Notes under the pieces: generated by a model | Database searches by the model: none | The model's input: only the letters and a program-made list of their open reading frames with translations | Told to the model about the DNA's origin: nothing | Shown here: positions 9,366 to 18,225 of the stretch, piece by piece | Layout: every line of letters starts with the position of its first letter | Numbering within the stretch: position 1 is the stretch's first letter | Made by a program: the position numbers and the translations under genes | Assembly (NCBI RefSeq): GCF_003258705.1 | Contig: NZ_CP029480.1 | Coordinates: 4,774,001-4,838,000, forward strand | Reading direction: 5' to 3' | Length of the DNA: 64,000 nt | DNA from: Arcticibacterium luteifluviistationis | GTDB lineage: Bacteria > Bacteroidota > Bacteroidia > Cytophagales > Spirosomataceae

Positions 9366-10589
9366 CTACTTAGAAACCAACCTAAGCTTCAAATAATCTA
9401 GTTTTTCAGGGTCAGAAATTGCATCAATTTTAATAGCATCAATCCCTTTATCTTGAATTAATTTCTTCAAATAAAAGGCTCTTTTTATTCCTGTTTGAGA
9501 ATTACCTTTTGAATCTCCTCCCTTCACTTGAATTTGAAATCTTGGGTTCGATTTAAACTGTGATACAAGGCTATCAATAATGGGATTATTATTGTTTTCC
9601 AATTCTACTTCTCCTTCTGCAAAAGAAAGTGATTGAAACTTCACCTCATTATCCGAGTTTAGCTGCCCACCATTTATTAGCTCCTTTAAAGCTAACCAAC
9701 CAGCATCACCTTCAGTTACCACATCCATTGCTTGCAAAAGACTATCTTGAACGGCAATCGAATCTTCTTCCATTTCAATTACTGATGATTCATTTTGAGT
9801 ATCAGCTCCAAAAAGCTCCTCTCTTGCGTCATAAAGCAAATAACCCAATAAACCAACGAGTACTACCACGCCGGTTATAAGAAGCGTTTTCTTTGAGAAT
9901 ACATTACTTTCTTCTTCGTATTCGTACTCAAAAGTTGCTGGCTCTTCAACCTCATTCGAAGATTCAGAAACCTCTTCTGACCTATTGTTGCCTTGCCTTT
10001 CTAACTCTTCCTTCTTTTTAGCATAGTGCAGCTTCATATTTCTTAAGTCATGCATACCCAAAGCAGGAATCATTTTCTCTACAAAAGCTTCTGGAGCCCT
10101 TTCAAATAAAGGGTCTCTATGTTCTTTGAGGTAGTTCATCAAATCCTCTTTACTAGTACCTTCTTCTAGCTTTTCTGCTAGGAAACTAATCATCAATGCA
10201 TTAATAAAAGACGAATATTTGGTGGTCTCCTGCTTACTAGTACCACTATGGCTAGTTACTAGATTTAGCAATTGACTTCTAAAAGAAGGAAATATTTGGC
10301 TCATATTTCTTTCTCCTACATCTACAAACTCCGCCAGTTTTTTTGTCGAGCTAAAACCTTCTTTAATGTTAAACTCCTTTAAATCTTTCGTGTGAATCTT
10401 TTTTATCTGATTAACAAGCATACTCGTGCTCATGTCACTATTTGCCCTTCTAATTAATCCAGCTAAAAGTGTATAGAAAATCGCATCGATTGCACCTCTT
10501 GTGTCTCCTAAATTCCTTTCACCCAAATCTTTCAAGCTTACAATCAACTCATCCGTTATGCTTTCATCAAATTTCTGAAACAATGTCAT
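9366..10589 (-). CDS. Single-pass membrane protein, DUF937-like N-terminus and OmpA-like C-terminus
   Basis: The start is taken at the ATG at 10589, since the TTG two codons upstream is less likely. There is no signal peptide. Residues 1-180 are helical and resemble the DUF937 family found with OmpA domains in Bacteroidota. An acidic linker runs from about 205 to 230, a single membrane segment from about 235 to 253 (TLLITGVVVLVGLLGYLL), and a C-terminal domain from about 310 to 407 resembles a degenerate OmpA peptidoglycan-binding fold ('FQIQVKGGDSKG', then 'RAFYLKKLI'). Inference: the N-terminal half is cytoplasmic and the C-terminal half periplasmic, touching the cell wall. It is monocistronic with its own terminator. 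The DUF937 match is by overall pattern only. Confidence 0.6.
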   Translation of the reverse strand: MTLFQKFDESITDELIVSLKDLGERNLGDTRGAIDAIFYTLLAGLIRRANSDMSTSMLVNQIKKIHTKDLKEFNIKEGFSSTKKLAEFVDVGERNMSQIFPSFRSQLLNLVTSHSGTSKQETTKYSSFINALMISFLAEKLEEGTSKEDLMNYLKEHRDPLFERAPEAFVEKMIPALGMHDLRNMKLHYAKKKEELERQGNNRSEEVSESSNEVEEPATFEYEYEEESNVFSKKTLLITGVVVLVGLLGYLLYDAREELFGADTQNESSVIEMEEDSIAVQDSLLQAMDVVTEGDAGWLALKELINGGQLNSDNEVKFQSLSFAEGEVELENNNNPIIDSLVSQFKSNPRFQIQVKGGDSKGNSQTGIKRAFYLKKLIQDKGIDAIKIDAISDPEKLDYLKLRLVSK

Positions 10590-10702
10590 CTTCAATATCC
10601 TTTTTGGTACTCAAAATCAAATAATAGATTGCAAAAAAACAAAAAAAAGAGGTATTTGCGGTCATATAATTTTATTATATTCAACCTAAATAAGAATAAA
10701 GT

Positions 10703-12430
10703 ATGGCTGCTAAGGAAAAAGGTAAATTAAGAAGTGAAGAATGGTTTGGTAAAGAAGGAAAAGATGGTTTCATATATCGCAGCTGGATAAAGAATCAGGG
10801 CTACCCAGCTCATCAATTTAAAGGCAAACCAGTAATTGGTATTTGTAATACTTGGTCAGAAGCAACACCATGTAACGGTCACTTTAGAGAGTTAGCACAA
10901 TTCATAAAAAACGGTATATATGAAGCTGGCGGGTTCCCGCTCGAATTTCCTGTAATGTCGCTTGGCGAAACTATTATAAGACCTACTGCCATGCTTTATA
11001 GAAACTTAGCTTCTATGACGGTAGAAGAAAGTATTAGAGCCAACCCTTTTGATGCAGTTGTACTTATGACAGGATGCGACAAAACCACCCCATCTTTAGT
11101 AATGGGAGCTGCTAGTGTCGATATTCCATCCATTGTTCTTCCTGGTGGGCCAATGCTTAATGGTAAGTTTAGAGGAAAAGATTTAGGTTCGGGAACTGAC
11201 GTTTGGAAGTTTGATGCTGATGTAAAAGCAGGAAAAATGACTTTAGATGAAATGGAAGAAGCTGAAGCCTGCATGAGTAGAAGTATAGGGCACTGCAACA
11301 CTATGGGAACAGCCTCCACAATGGCTACCATGGTAGAAGCTCTTGGCTTAACACTTCCTGGTGTATCATCAATCCCTGCAGCAGATTCTCGTAAAAAAAT
11401 GAATGCTCACATGACTGGAATGAGGGCTGTGGAGATGGCAAAAGAAAACCTTAAAATCTCAAAAATACTTACAAAACCGGCCTTTATTAACGCTATTAAG
11501 GTAAACTCCGCTGTAGGTGGCTCTACTAATTTTGTTTTACACTTACTGGCCATTGCTAAAAGAGTAGGTGTTGAACTAAGCCTTGACGATTTTGATAAGC
11601 ATGGTGCCAAAATCCCATTCTTGCTAAATCTTATGCCATCTGGAAAGTACTTAATGGAAGACTACTACTACGCTGGTGGTATACAAGTCATTCTTAAAGA
11701 GCTTGGTCATCACCTTAGTGAAGAGGCCATTACGGTTAATGGTAAAACATTGACGGAAAACTCTCAAAAGGCTAGAAACTGGAATACAGATGTAATAAGA
11801 CCTATTACTGACCCTATAATAAAAGAAGGCGGAATCACTGTGGTGAAAGGTAATCTTTGCACTGAAGGTGCTGTTATAAAAGTTTCAGCAGCTACTCCGT
11901 CACTTCTTAAACATAAGGGACGTGCGGTAGTTTTTGAAACTATTGAAGACTACCATGAAAGAATTGATAATCCTGATTTAGACATTGATGAGCATTGCAT
12001 CATGGTCTTAAAAAATGTAGGGCCAAAAGGATATCCAGGAATGCCAGAAGTTGGCAACATGGCATTGCCTCAGAAGCTAATCCAAAAAGGAATAAGCGAT
12101 ATGATAAGAATATCGGATGGTAGAATGAGCGGAACAGCTTATGGAACTGTTTTCCTTCATGCATCTCCTGAGTCAGCACTTGGAAGTCCTCTAGCTCTTG
12201 TAGAAAACGGAGATATTATTGAGTGTGACGTTCCTGCTAAAAAAATACACCTTCATGTTTCGGATGAAGAGCTAGCAAAAAGAAGAGAAAAATGGACACC
12301 AATTGACCTTGAATTTAACAGAGGTTACATCAAACTATATATTGACACTGTAAACCAAGCTCATGAAGGAGCCGACTTGGACTTTCTAATCGGTTCGTCA
12401 GGAAGTATAGTAAACAGAGAATCTCACTAG
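10703..12430 (+). CDS. IlvD/Edd family dehydratase, probably a sugar-acid (pentonate) dehydratase
   Basis: At 575 residues it has the size and layout of the L-arabinonate/D-xylonate dehydratase branch of the IlvD/Edd family, which removes water from sugar acids to give 2-keto-3-deoxy acids in the cytoplasm. The cluster cysteines known from that branch are visible: C48 in 'GICNTWSE', C125 in 'TGCDKTTP' and C198 in 'GHCNTMGTAST', with K127 placed as the Mg-binding lysine. The catalytic Ser region near the C-terminus reads 'SDGRMSGTAYGTVFLH'. No ilv genes are nearby, which argues against a branched-chain amino-acid role. It stands alone, transcribed away from the OmpA-like gene; the exact substrate cannot be told. 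Confidence 0.8.
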   Translation: MAAKEKGKLRSEEWFGKEGKDGFIYRSWIKNQGYPAHQFKGKPVIGICNTWSEATPCNGHFRELAQFIKNGIYEAGGFPLEFPVMSLGETIIRPTAMLYRNLASMTVEESIRANPFDAVVLMTGCDKTTPSLVMGAASVDIPSIVLPGGPMLNGKFRGKDLGSGTDVWKFDADVKAGKMTLDEMEEAEACMSRSIGHCNTMGTASTMATMVEALGLTLPGVSSIPAADSRKKMNAHMTGMRAVEMAKENLKISKILTKPAFINAIKVNSAVGGSTNFVLHLLAIAKRVGVELSLDDFDKHGAKIPFLLNLMPSGKYLMEDYYYAGGIQVILKELGHHLSEEAITVNGKTLTENSQKARNWNTDVIRPITDPIIKEGGITVVKGNLCTEGAVIKVSAATPSLLKHKGRAVVFETIEDYHERIDNPDLDIDEHCIMVLKNVGPKGYPGMPEVGNMALPQKLIQKGISDMIRISDGRMSGTAYGTVFLHASPESALGSPLALVENGDIIECDVPAKKIHLHVSDEELAKRREKWTPIDLEFNRGYIKLYIDTVNQAHEGADLDFLIGSSGSIVNRESH

Positions 12431-12530
12431 AAAACAGTCGTATATACATAGCAAATATTTGTACAAACAAAAGAAACAAGCTAATTTTAGGGAAAACCCC
12501 GTATTACTTACTCTAAAAGTAGCTTGTTTC

Positions 12531-13505
12531 ATGAATTTTCGAACCGAAATTGAACTTTCGGAATTTCCGTTTAAAGTAGAACGGAATTCAAAAATACTGA
12601 CCATAGGTTCTTGTTTTTCCGACAATATTGGCAACTTCTTGGTTGATAATAAAATAGAGTGCCTACATAATCCTTTTGGTGTGGTTTTTAACCCTGTTTC
12701 AATATTCAGGCTTTTAACCCAAAGCATTAATCAGTACCCAGTTAAGTCTAGTTATTTTACAGAAAATGATGGAATTTGGTATCACTATGACTTCCATTCT
12801 AAGCATTTTAATTCTAATAAAAATAAGCTAGAAAGTGATCTAAATCTGCTATACCAAAAAGTTAGAAACTTCTTAAAGAAAGCAGATTATCTCTTCATCA
12901 CTATGGGGACTGCCTACGCCTATCGGCTCAAGAAAAACTCTTATATCGTATCAAACTGTCATAAGAAAGACGCCAATCTTTTTCAAAAAGAAATGTTAAC
13001 GAATAAAGAAATCGGGGTTCGTTTCACTCAACTATATGAAAAACTCAAACAAATTAACCCGAAAATTAAAATAGTATTTACAGTTAGCCCAGTAAGACAT
13101 ACCAAAGACACTTTACAAGGAAATAACCTTAGTAAAAGCACCCTAAGACTAGCATCACACTATTTTACTCAAGACTTTAAAGACATCCACTATTTCCCAG
13201 CCTATGAAATACTGTTAGATGATCTTAGAGACTATAGGTACTATGCTGATGACATGATTCATGTAAATGAAACTGGCCAAAAATATGTTCGCGAGCATTT
13301 CAGAAAAACTGCCTTTTCTTCTCAACTCAATGAATTCATTGACCGTTGGCAAAAAATTCAAAGTCAATTAAAGCATAAACCCTTCCATTCTGATTCTGAA
13401 GCTCACCAAAAGTTCCTTAAGAATCTAGTCACACGTCTAGAAGATTTAAGCCAATCGGTAAATGTGGACCAGGAAATGGAATTAGTAAAGGCTCAGTTAA
13501 TCTAA
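12531..13505 (+). CDS. GSCFA domain protein
   Basis: The start is placed at the ATG at 12531, because the earlier in-frame TTG would add an unsupported 24-residue tail. The name-giving motif G-S-C-F is at residues 26-29 ('ILTIGSCFSDNIG'), and the conserved 'TMGTAYAY' and 'FTVSPVRH' blocks follow. The family (PF08885) is widespread in Bacteroidota and related to SGNH/GDSL-type hydrolases; no reaction is firmly assigned. The closing 'DDMIHVNETGQKYV' segment fits an SGNH Asp-x-x-His active-site end. There is no signal peptide, so it is probably cytoplasmic. Confidence 0.85.
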   Translation: MNFRTEIELSEFPFKVERNSKILTIGSCFSDNIGNFLVDNKIECLHNPFGVVFNPVSIFRLLTQSINQYPVKSSYFTENDGIWYHYDFHSKHFNSNKNKLESDLNLLYQKVRNFLKKADYLFITMGTAYAYRLKKNSYIVSNCHKKDANLFQKEMLTNKEIGVRFTQLYEKLKQINPKIKIVFTVSPVRHTKDTLQGNNLSKSTLRLASHYFTQDFKDIHYFPAYEILLDDLRDYRYYADDMIHVNETGQKYVREHFRKTAFSSQLNEFIDRWQKIQSQLKHKPFHSDSEAHQKFLKNLVTRLEDLSQSVNVDQEMELVKAQLI

Positions 13506-13597
13506 TATTTATTACATTTTCCTGTTTTACAAAACTTTCCCGACACTAAGGCTGTTTGCTTGGTAGGTTGTCTTATTAAAATCTTAAAAGAGTATTT

Positions 13598-14689
13598 GTG
13601 ATTAAGGAAGAAAATGTTTTAGCAGCGTTAAGCCATGTAGAAGAGCCAGACTTGAAAAAGGATCTTGTTACCCTCAATATGGTTAAAGATGTGGTGATTA
13701 ATGGTTCTGATATCAAATTCACCGTTGTTCTTACCACTCCGGCTTGCCCTTTAAAAGAGGTAATCCGCCAGCGATGCATGGACGCCCTTCATGAGCACCT
13801 TGGTAAAGACATTACCGTTGACATTCATATGTCGGCAGAAGTAACCTCTATCAGAAACAATTCTCCTCAATTACCTGGAGTTAAAAACATCATTGCCATT
13901 TCTTCTGGAAAAGGTGGTGTGGGAAAATCTACAGTAACAGCTAATCTTGCCATAGCTCTTAAAAACTCAGGAGCTAAAGTTGGGATAATAGACGCAGATA
14001 TTTTTGGACCTTCTATCCCTCTAATGTTTGGAGCGGAAGATGTGCAACCAATGATAACCCCAAAAGATGGTAAAAACATGATTCACCCAGTGAATCAATT
14101 TGGCATTAAAATGATTTCCATTGGTTTTTTAACACCAAAAGATAATGCCGTGGTTTGGAGAGGTCCTATGGCCAGTCAAGCACTAAGGCAATTTTTAGGT
14201 GATGTGGATTGGGGTGATTTAGATTATCTTTTAATTGACCTTCCTCCAGGAACCAGCGACATACATCTTTCTTTAGTTCAAACGGTTCCAGTAACTGGAG
14301 CAGTAGTTGTAACTACGCCTCAAAAAGTGGCTCTAGCAGATGCTACTAAGGGTTTAGCTATGTTTAAGCAGCCACAAATCAATGTTCCTATTTTAGGTGT
14401 TATTGAAAACATGGCCTATTTTACTCCAGAAGAACTACCAGAAAACAAGTACTATATTTTCGGTAGAGACGGTGGAAAAGAATTAGCCAAAAAGTTTGCA
14501 GTTCCTTTGCTTGGAGAGATTCCTATTGTTCAGAGTATAAGAGAAGGAGGCGACGAAGGTAGACCTATCATGATGAATGAAGATAGCCCTGCAGCTCAAG
14601 CGTTTAAAGAAGCTGCAGAGAATTTAGCTCAGCAGTTGGCTATAAGAAATGCTGCTCAACCCGCAACCGAACGCGTACAGGTTGCATAA
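13598..14689 (+). CDS. mrp: Mrp/ApbC-type Fe-S cluster carrier ATPase
   Basis: The start is a GTG at 13598; no in-frame ATG fits the conserved N-terminus. Residues 1-85 are the MIP18/DUF59 domain, with a Cys in 'TTPACPLKEVIRQRC'. From about 95 it is a ParA/MinD-like P-loop ATPase with the deviant Walker A 'SGKGGVGKS' at 103-111 and 'DADIFGPSIP'. The family binds and hands over Fe-S clusters in the cytosol. The C-terminal CxxC that binds the cluster in bacterial ApbC and eukaryotic Nbp35 is absent; its place reads 'ENMAYFTPEELPENKYY'. An Nfu-type scaffold follows 70 bp downstream, so the two probably act together in cluster delivery. Confidence 0.92.
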   Translation: MIKEENVLAALSHVEEPDLKKDLVTLNMVKDVVINGSDIKFTVVLTTPACPLKEVIRQRCMDALHEHLGKDITVDIHMSAEVTSIRNNSPQLPGVKNIIAISSGKGGVGKSTVTANLAIALKNSGAKVGIIDADIFGPSIPLMFGAEDVQPMITPKDGKNMIHPVNQFGIKMISIGFLTPKDNAVVWRGPMASQALRQFLGDVDWGDLDYLLIDLPPGTSDIHLSLVQTVPVTGAVVVTTPQKVALADATKGLAMFKQPQINVPILGVIENMAYFTPEELPENKYYIFGRDGGKELAKKFAVPLLGEIPIVQSIREGGDEGRPIMMNEDSPAAQAFKEAAENLAQQLAIRNAAQPATERVQVA

Positions 14690-14730
14690 GTGTAAGTAGT
14701 GATTTATTAGGATATTCTTCACTTGTAAAG

Positions 14731-14738
14731 TATTTTTG
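14731..14738 (+). promoter_or_regulatory. Possible -7 promoter element upstream of nfu
   Basis: TATTTTTG matches the Bacteroidota consensus TAnnTTTG and lies 21 nt before the ATG at 14760. No clear -33 TTG is seen at the expected spacing, so this is tentative. Confidence 0.3.
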
Positions 14739-14759
14739 TTAAAATAATTATTTCAGAAA

Positions 14760-15008
14760 ATGAGTTCTATAAAAGAGCGTGTGGAGGCAGCTTTAGATTC
14801 GGTAAGACCGTATCTAGAAGCCGATGGCGGAAATGTTAGCGTAGTAGAAATCACAGAAGATGGCACAGCAAAATTAGAACTTTTGGGTGCATGTGGAACA
14901 TGCCCAATGTCAACTATGACATTTAAAGCTGGCCTGGAAGAAGCTATTTTAAAATCTGTTCCAGAAATCAAGAAAGTAGAAGCACTTAATCTTACTCCAG
15001 CGGCGTAA
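14760..15008 (+). CDS. NifU C-terminal-like (Nfu) Fe-S scaffold protein
   Basis: This 82-residue protein consists only of the Nfu domain: 'RPYLEADGGNVSVVEI' followed by 'LLGACGTCPMSTMTFK', with the CxxC pair that holds a bridging Fe-S cluster between two subunits. Nfu proteins pass preformed clusters to apo-enzymes in the cytoplasm. It lies directly after mrp and ends at a strong terminator, which fits a small Fe-S maturation unit. Length and sequence are typical for Bacteroidota. Confidence 0.93.
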   Translation: MSSIKERVEAALDSVRPYLEADGGNVSVVEITEDGTAKLELLGACGTCPMSTMTFKAGLEEAILKSVPEIKKVEALNLTPAA

Positions 15009-15031
15009 GAAAAATATAACGTATTTTTATT

Positions 15032-15062
15032 AAGCTACTTGCCTTGGTGAGTAGCTTTTTTA
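15032..15062 (+). terminator. Rho-independent terminator after nfu
   Basis: The arms AAGCTACT (15032-15039) and AGTAGCTT (15050-15057) are perfect, with a 10-nt loop and a run of T from 15056 to 15061. Confidence 0.85.
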
Positions 15063-15109
15063 TTTACCTTGCATAACAAACGTGTTTCCTTATATAATTT
15101 TACGTCCAA

Positions 15110-16873
15110 ATGAGTACTAAACTTAAAGTTGGCATTTTCTTCGGAGGGCCATCCCGAGAAAGAGAGATTTCATTTAAAGGTGGAAAAACTGCTTACGAAC
15201 ATCTCGACAAAAGCCTTTATGAACCACTTCTGATTTTTGTAGACAGCATCGGAAATTTCATTGAGATAAAGCCAGAGCTCATCTACGCTGAGGCCATCAA
15301 AGACTTTTACCCCTCCAAAAACCTAAATAAGGGCTACCGTTTATACATTGAGGCATTAGGTGAGCTAAACGAAACGCAACTTTATAAACTCATTTATAAA
15401 ATAGGGAAACAGATAAAAATTGAAAAGCTATCTGAGAGAATAGACATTGCTTTCCCTGTTATGCATGGCCCCTATGCTGAAGATGGAAACATTCAAGGCC
15501 TTTTTGAATGGTTTGGTATTCCGTATGTAGGTCCTAGTATTTTAGGGTCTGCTATTGGTATAAATAAAGCTTTTCAAAATGCTCTTTTGGCTAAGTCAAA
15601 TGGTCAACAAAAGAAAACTAGGATTATAAGTCGTAAAGAATGGGATGCTGCAGACAAATCAGCTCTTTTTAGTGAACTCACCAAAACAATAGGTTTTCCA
15701 TTAGTAGTTAAGGCTCCTCACCAAGGTTCCTCTATTGGTGTGGGTATAGTAAAAAAGAGAAGCATGGAAGAGTTCTCCAAGAGAATGAATCAATGCTTTT
15801 TTGATACCATTATTGCTCAAAAAGACTGGACGAAACTTACTACCCGTCAAAAGAAGAACATTCTAGAAAGGATGCTTAATCTAGACGAAGGCATTGGTTT
15901 CCCTGTAATTTTAAACAACCAGCAAATAAACCATCCTTCTGATTTACTAAAAGCCTTAAATGTATACTTAAAAGTTAACGAGACTGCTGTATTATCTTCT
16001 AATAATGCGGAAGACTTCGTATTGATTGAAGAGTTTATCACAGGGCAAGAGTTTTCAATGGGCATAATCCAAGACGAAGACTTCAACATTTTTACGCTTC
16101 CTCCAACAGAAATTTACGGCGATATAGAAAGCTTTGACTTTAAGTCAAAATATCAATCTAACGTAACTAAAAAACGGATTCCAATTGATACACATTTTGA
16201 CAACCTAAAGAAAATAGAAGAGCAGGGTAAAAAAGCCTTTGCCGATTTAGGTCAAAACGTAGTTTGCAGAATTGATGGCTTCCTTACCGCCGACGACAAT
16301 GTGATTTTCCATGACCCAAATACCTTACCTGGAATGTCACCTAGTAGCCTAATATTCAAGCAAATGGCTGAAATAGGCTTAAACATCACCCATGCTATAA
16401 ACTATCTTATCAGACAGTCTTTAGTTCAGCGAATTAGTGAAGGGAAAAGGACATTTAAATTTAGAGAATTACTGAAGCGAATTGACCAAAATATGGTCAA
16501 TGCAAAAGATTTTCAGAAGAAAAAAGCTGCCATTGTTTTTGGTGAGAATGAAGAAGAGTATGTTTTTGCACAGCAAAAGTATAATGAGTTAAGTGCTTCA
16601 GAAAATTACAGTCCGACATGTATTTGTGCAGCTAAAAATGGCCATTACTATTTAATTCCAATGCCATTAATGTTTAAAGCAAACATTGAGGAATTCGGCC
16701 AGGCTATTGGTTCACCAAAACATGCTTTTGTTAAGTCTTTGATTGACAAAACCACCGCAATTCGTAAACTATACGCTGGCGATGTCAATTTTGACGTCAA
16801 GAAAATAAACGAATCTGATTTACAAACATCTTTTGACCAGCTCTTTACTGCGTCTTCCGAAATAGAAGCCTAA
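15110..16873 (+). CDS. Enlarged D-alanine--D-alanine ligase-like ATP-grasp enzyme
   Basis: Ddl signatures are clear: 'FFGGPSREREISFKGG' near the N-terminus, 'MHGPYAEDGNIQG' (about 118-130), 'KAPHQGSSIGVG' (about 200), and 'DPNTLPGMSPSS', equivalent to the ENTLPG block. Ddl joins two D-alanines for peptidoglycan precursors. At 587 residues it is far longer than usual Ddl (about 310-370). There is an insert of roughly 60 residues after the ATP-binding 'SSIGVG' block and a C-terminal extension of about 170 residues that I do not recognise. It could be the cell's Ddl or a paralogue ligating another substrate. It opens a run with rnhA, trmN6 and a GT2 gene with gaps of 9, -1 and 30 nt. Confidence 0.75.
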   Translation: MSTKLKVGIFFGGPSREREISFKGGKTAYEHLDKSLYEPLLIFVDSIGNFIEIKPELIYAEAIKDFYPSKNLNKGYRLYIEALGELNETQLYKLIYKIGKQIKIEKLSERIDIAFPVMHGPYAEDGNIQGLFEWFGIPYVGPSILGSAIGINKAFQNALLAKSNGQQKKTRIISRKEWDAADKSALFSELTKTIGFPLVVKAPHQGSSIGVGIVKKRSMEEFSKRMNQCFFDTIIAQKDWTKLTTRQKKNILERMLNLDEGIGFPVILNNQQINHPSDLLKALNVYLKVNETAVLSSNNAEDFVLIEEFITGQEFSMGIIQDEDFNIFTLPPTEIYGDIESFDFKSKYQSNVTKKRIPIDTHFDNLKKIEEQGKKAFADLGQNVVCRIDGFLTADDNVIFHDPNTLPGMSPSSLIFKQMAEIGLNITHAINYLIRQSLVQRISEGKRTFKFRELLKRIDQNMVNAKDFQKKKAAIVFGENEEEYVFAQQKYNELSASENYSPTCICAAKNGHYYLIPMPLMFKANIEEFGQAIGSPKHAFVKSLIDKTTAIRKLYAGDVNFDVKKINESDLQTSFDQLFTASSEIEA

Positions 16874-16882
16874 ACCTTATAG

Positions 16883-17509
16883 ATGGCAAAAAAGAAGAAA
16901 TTTTATGTAGTCTGGAAAGGGCACAAAAGAGGTATATACCCCACTTGGGATGCCTGCAAAAAACAAATTGATGGCTTTCAAGGTGCTCAATACAAATCTT
17001 TTGAATCAGAAAGCGAGGCTAAAGACGCCTTCTCAAAAAGGTATTCCCAGGTAATTACCAAAGGTGGGAAAAAGAAAGCCAATATTAATCCTAACGCCAC
17101 CCCTCCTACTAAAGCCAGTGTGGTGGTGGATGCCGCATGGAACACCAAAAGTGGTGATATGGAATACCAAGGTTTCGATTTTAGAAATGGCAATCTTCTT
17201 TTCAAAAAAGGACCTTTTAGAGACGGAACAAACAATATTGGAGAATTTTTAGCTATTGTTCATGCTTTGGCTTTGCTAAAAAAACATGACGTTAATCTCC
17301 CTATCTATACCGATTCTAGAACTGCTATGGCTTGGGTAAGAAAGAAAAAGGCCAATACCAAAATAGAATGGACCGCCAATAATGCCGAACTCAAAGAACT
17401 TACCGAAAGAGCTGAAGAATGGCTAAAAAATAATACCTACACTAATCCTATTCTTAAATGGGACACTAAAAACTGGGGTGAAAACCCTGCAGATTTTGGA
17501 AGAAAGTAA
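16883..17509 (+). CDS. rnhA: Ribonuclease HI with N-terminal viroplasmin-like domain
   Basis: Residues 1-55 form the RNase H1 N-terminal hybrid-binding (caulimovirus viroplasmin-like) domain ('FYVVWKGHKRGIYPTW'). The catalytic domain follows, with the four carboxylates visible as D83 ('VVDAAW'), E121 ('NIGEFLAIVHAL'), D144 ('YTDSRTAMAW') and D204 ('NPADFGRK'). The enzyme cuts RNA in RNA-DNA hybrids, removing primers and R-loops. Length, 208 residues, is usual for this two-domain form. The stop overlaps the start of the next gene in TAATG. Confidence 0.92.
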   Translation: MAKKKKFYVVWKGHKRGIYPTWDACKKQIDGFQGAQYKSFESESEAKDAFSKRYSQVITKGGKKKANINPNATPPTKASVVVDAAWNTKSGDMEYQGFDFRNGNLLFKKGPFRDGTNNIGEFLAIVHALALLKKHDVNLPIYTDSRTAMAWVRKKKANTKIEWTANNAELKELTERAEEWLKNNTYTNPILKWDTKNWGENPADFGRK

Positions 17510-18195
17510 TGTTTAGATTTAAGCAGTTTACCATACATCAGGACCAATGTGCTATGAAGGTCTGTATTGATAGCTGCATATTTGGAGCTTGGGTCAATGT
17601 TTCCGAAAATGACAAAATCTTAGACATTGGCACCGGAACTGGTCTTCTCAGTCTTATGCTAGCTCAAAAGAATAAAAGCCTTAAGATAGATGCTGTAGAA
17701 ATAGATGAAGATGCCTACGGTCAAGCCACTGAAAACTTCAACCAAAGCAAGCAAATAAGTCTTTACCATCAAGACATAAAAACCTTTAATAAAGACAATT
17801 ACGACCGTATCATTGTCAATCCTCCTTTTTATATGGATGGCTTAAGTTCTCCAAATGCTAAAAAAAACAAAGCCAAACACCAAGAGACCTTAACATTGAA
17901 AGAGCTGGCGGAGCAAATTAGCCTTAAACTAAATTTTGCTGGCACTGTTGCCATAATGCTTCCCCCTGTGGAAATGCTTCACATGGAAAAATTTATGAGC
18001 TTGTTGGATTTTAGGATAAACAAACGGCTCCAAGTCAAGCATCAAAAAGGAATGAAAGTTTTTAGAGAAATGGCTGAGTTTTCTAAGAAAGAAGTGCCCT
18101 ACTCGCTAGAAGAACTTTATATCAAAGAAGAAGACAATCAAACTTATTCGGATGATTTTCAGGCTCTCCTGAAAGAATACTACATTATTTTTTAA
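17509..18195 (+). CDS. trmN6: tRNA1(Val) (adenine37-N6)-methyltransferase
   Basis: This is an SAM-dependent methyltransferase of the YfiC/TrmN6 type. The N-terminus 'MFRFKQFTIHQDQCAMKV' and 'DSCIFGAW' are diagnostic, motif I is 'DIGTGTGLL' (39-47), and the N6-adenine signature NPPF is at 104-107. The enzyme methylates A37 of a valine tRNA. The ATG overlaps the rnhA stop by one base, so translation is probably coupled. Length, 228 residues, is normal. Confidence 0.92.
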   Translation: MFRFKQFTIHQDQCAMKVCIDSCIFGAWVNVSENDKILDIGTGTGLLSLMLAQKNKSLKIDAVEIDEDAYGQATENFNQSKQISLYHQDIKTFNKDNYDRIIVNPPFYMDGLSSPNAKKNKAKHQETLTLKELAEQISLKLNFAGTVAIMLPPVEMLHMEKFMSLLDFRINKRLQVKHQKGMKVFREMAEFSKKEVPYSLEELYIKEEDNQTYSDDFQALLKEYYIIF

Positions 18196-18225
18196 ATTTG
18201 TAATACAAAAAAATGCTTTCCTGCC

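Noticed and set aside
10703-12430. Dihydroxy-acid dehydratase (ilvD) for branched-chain amino acids
   Set aside because: Length and motif spacing fit the pentonate dehydratase branch better, and no ilv or leu genes are near.
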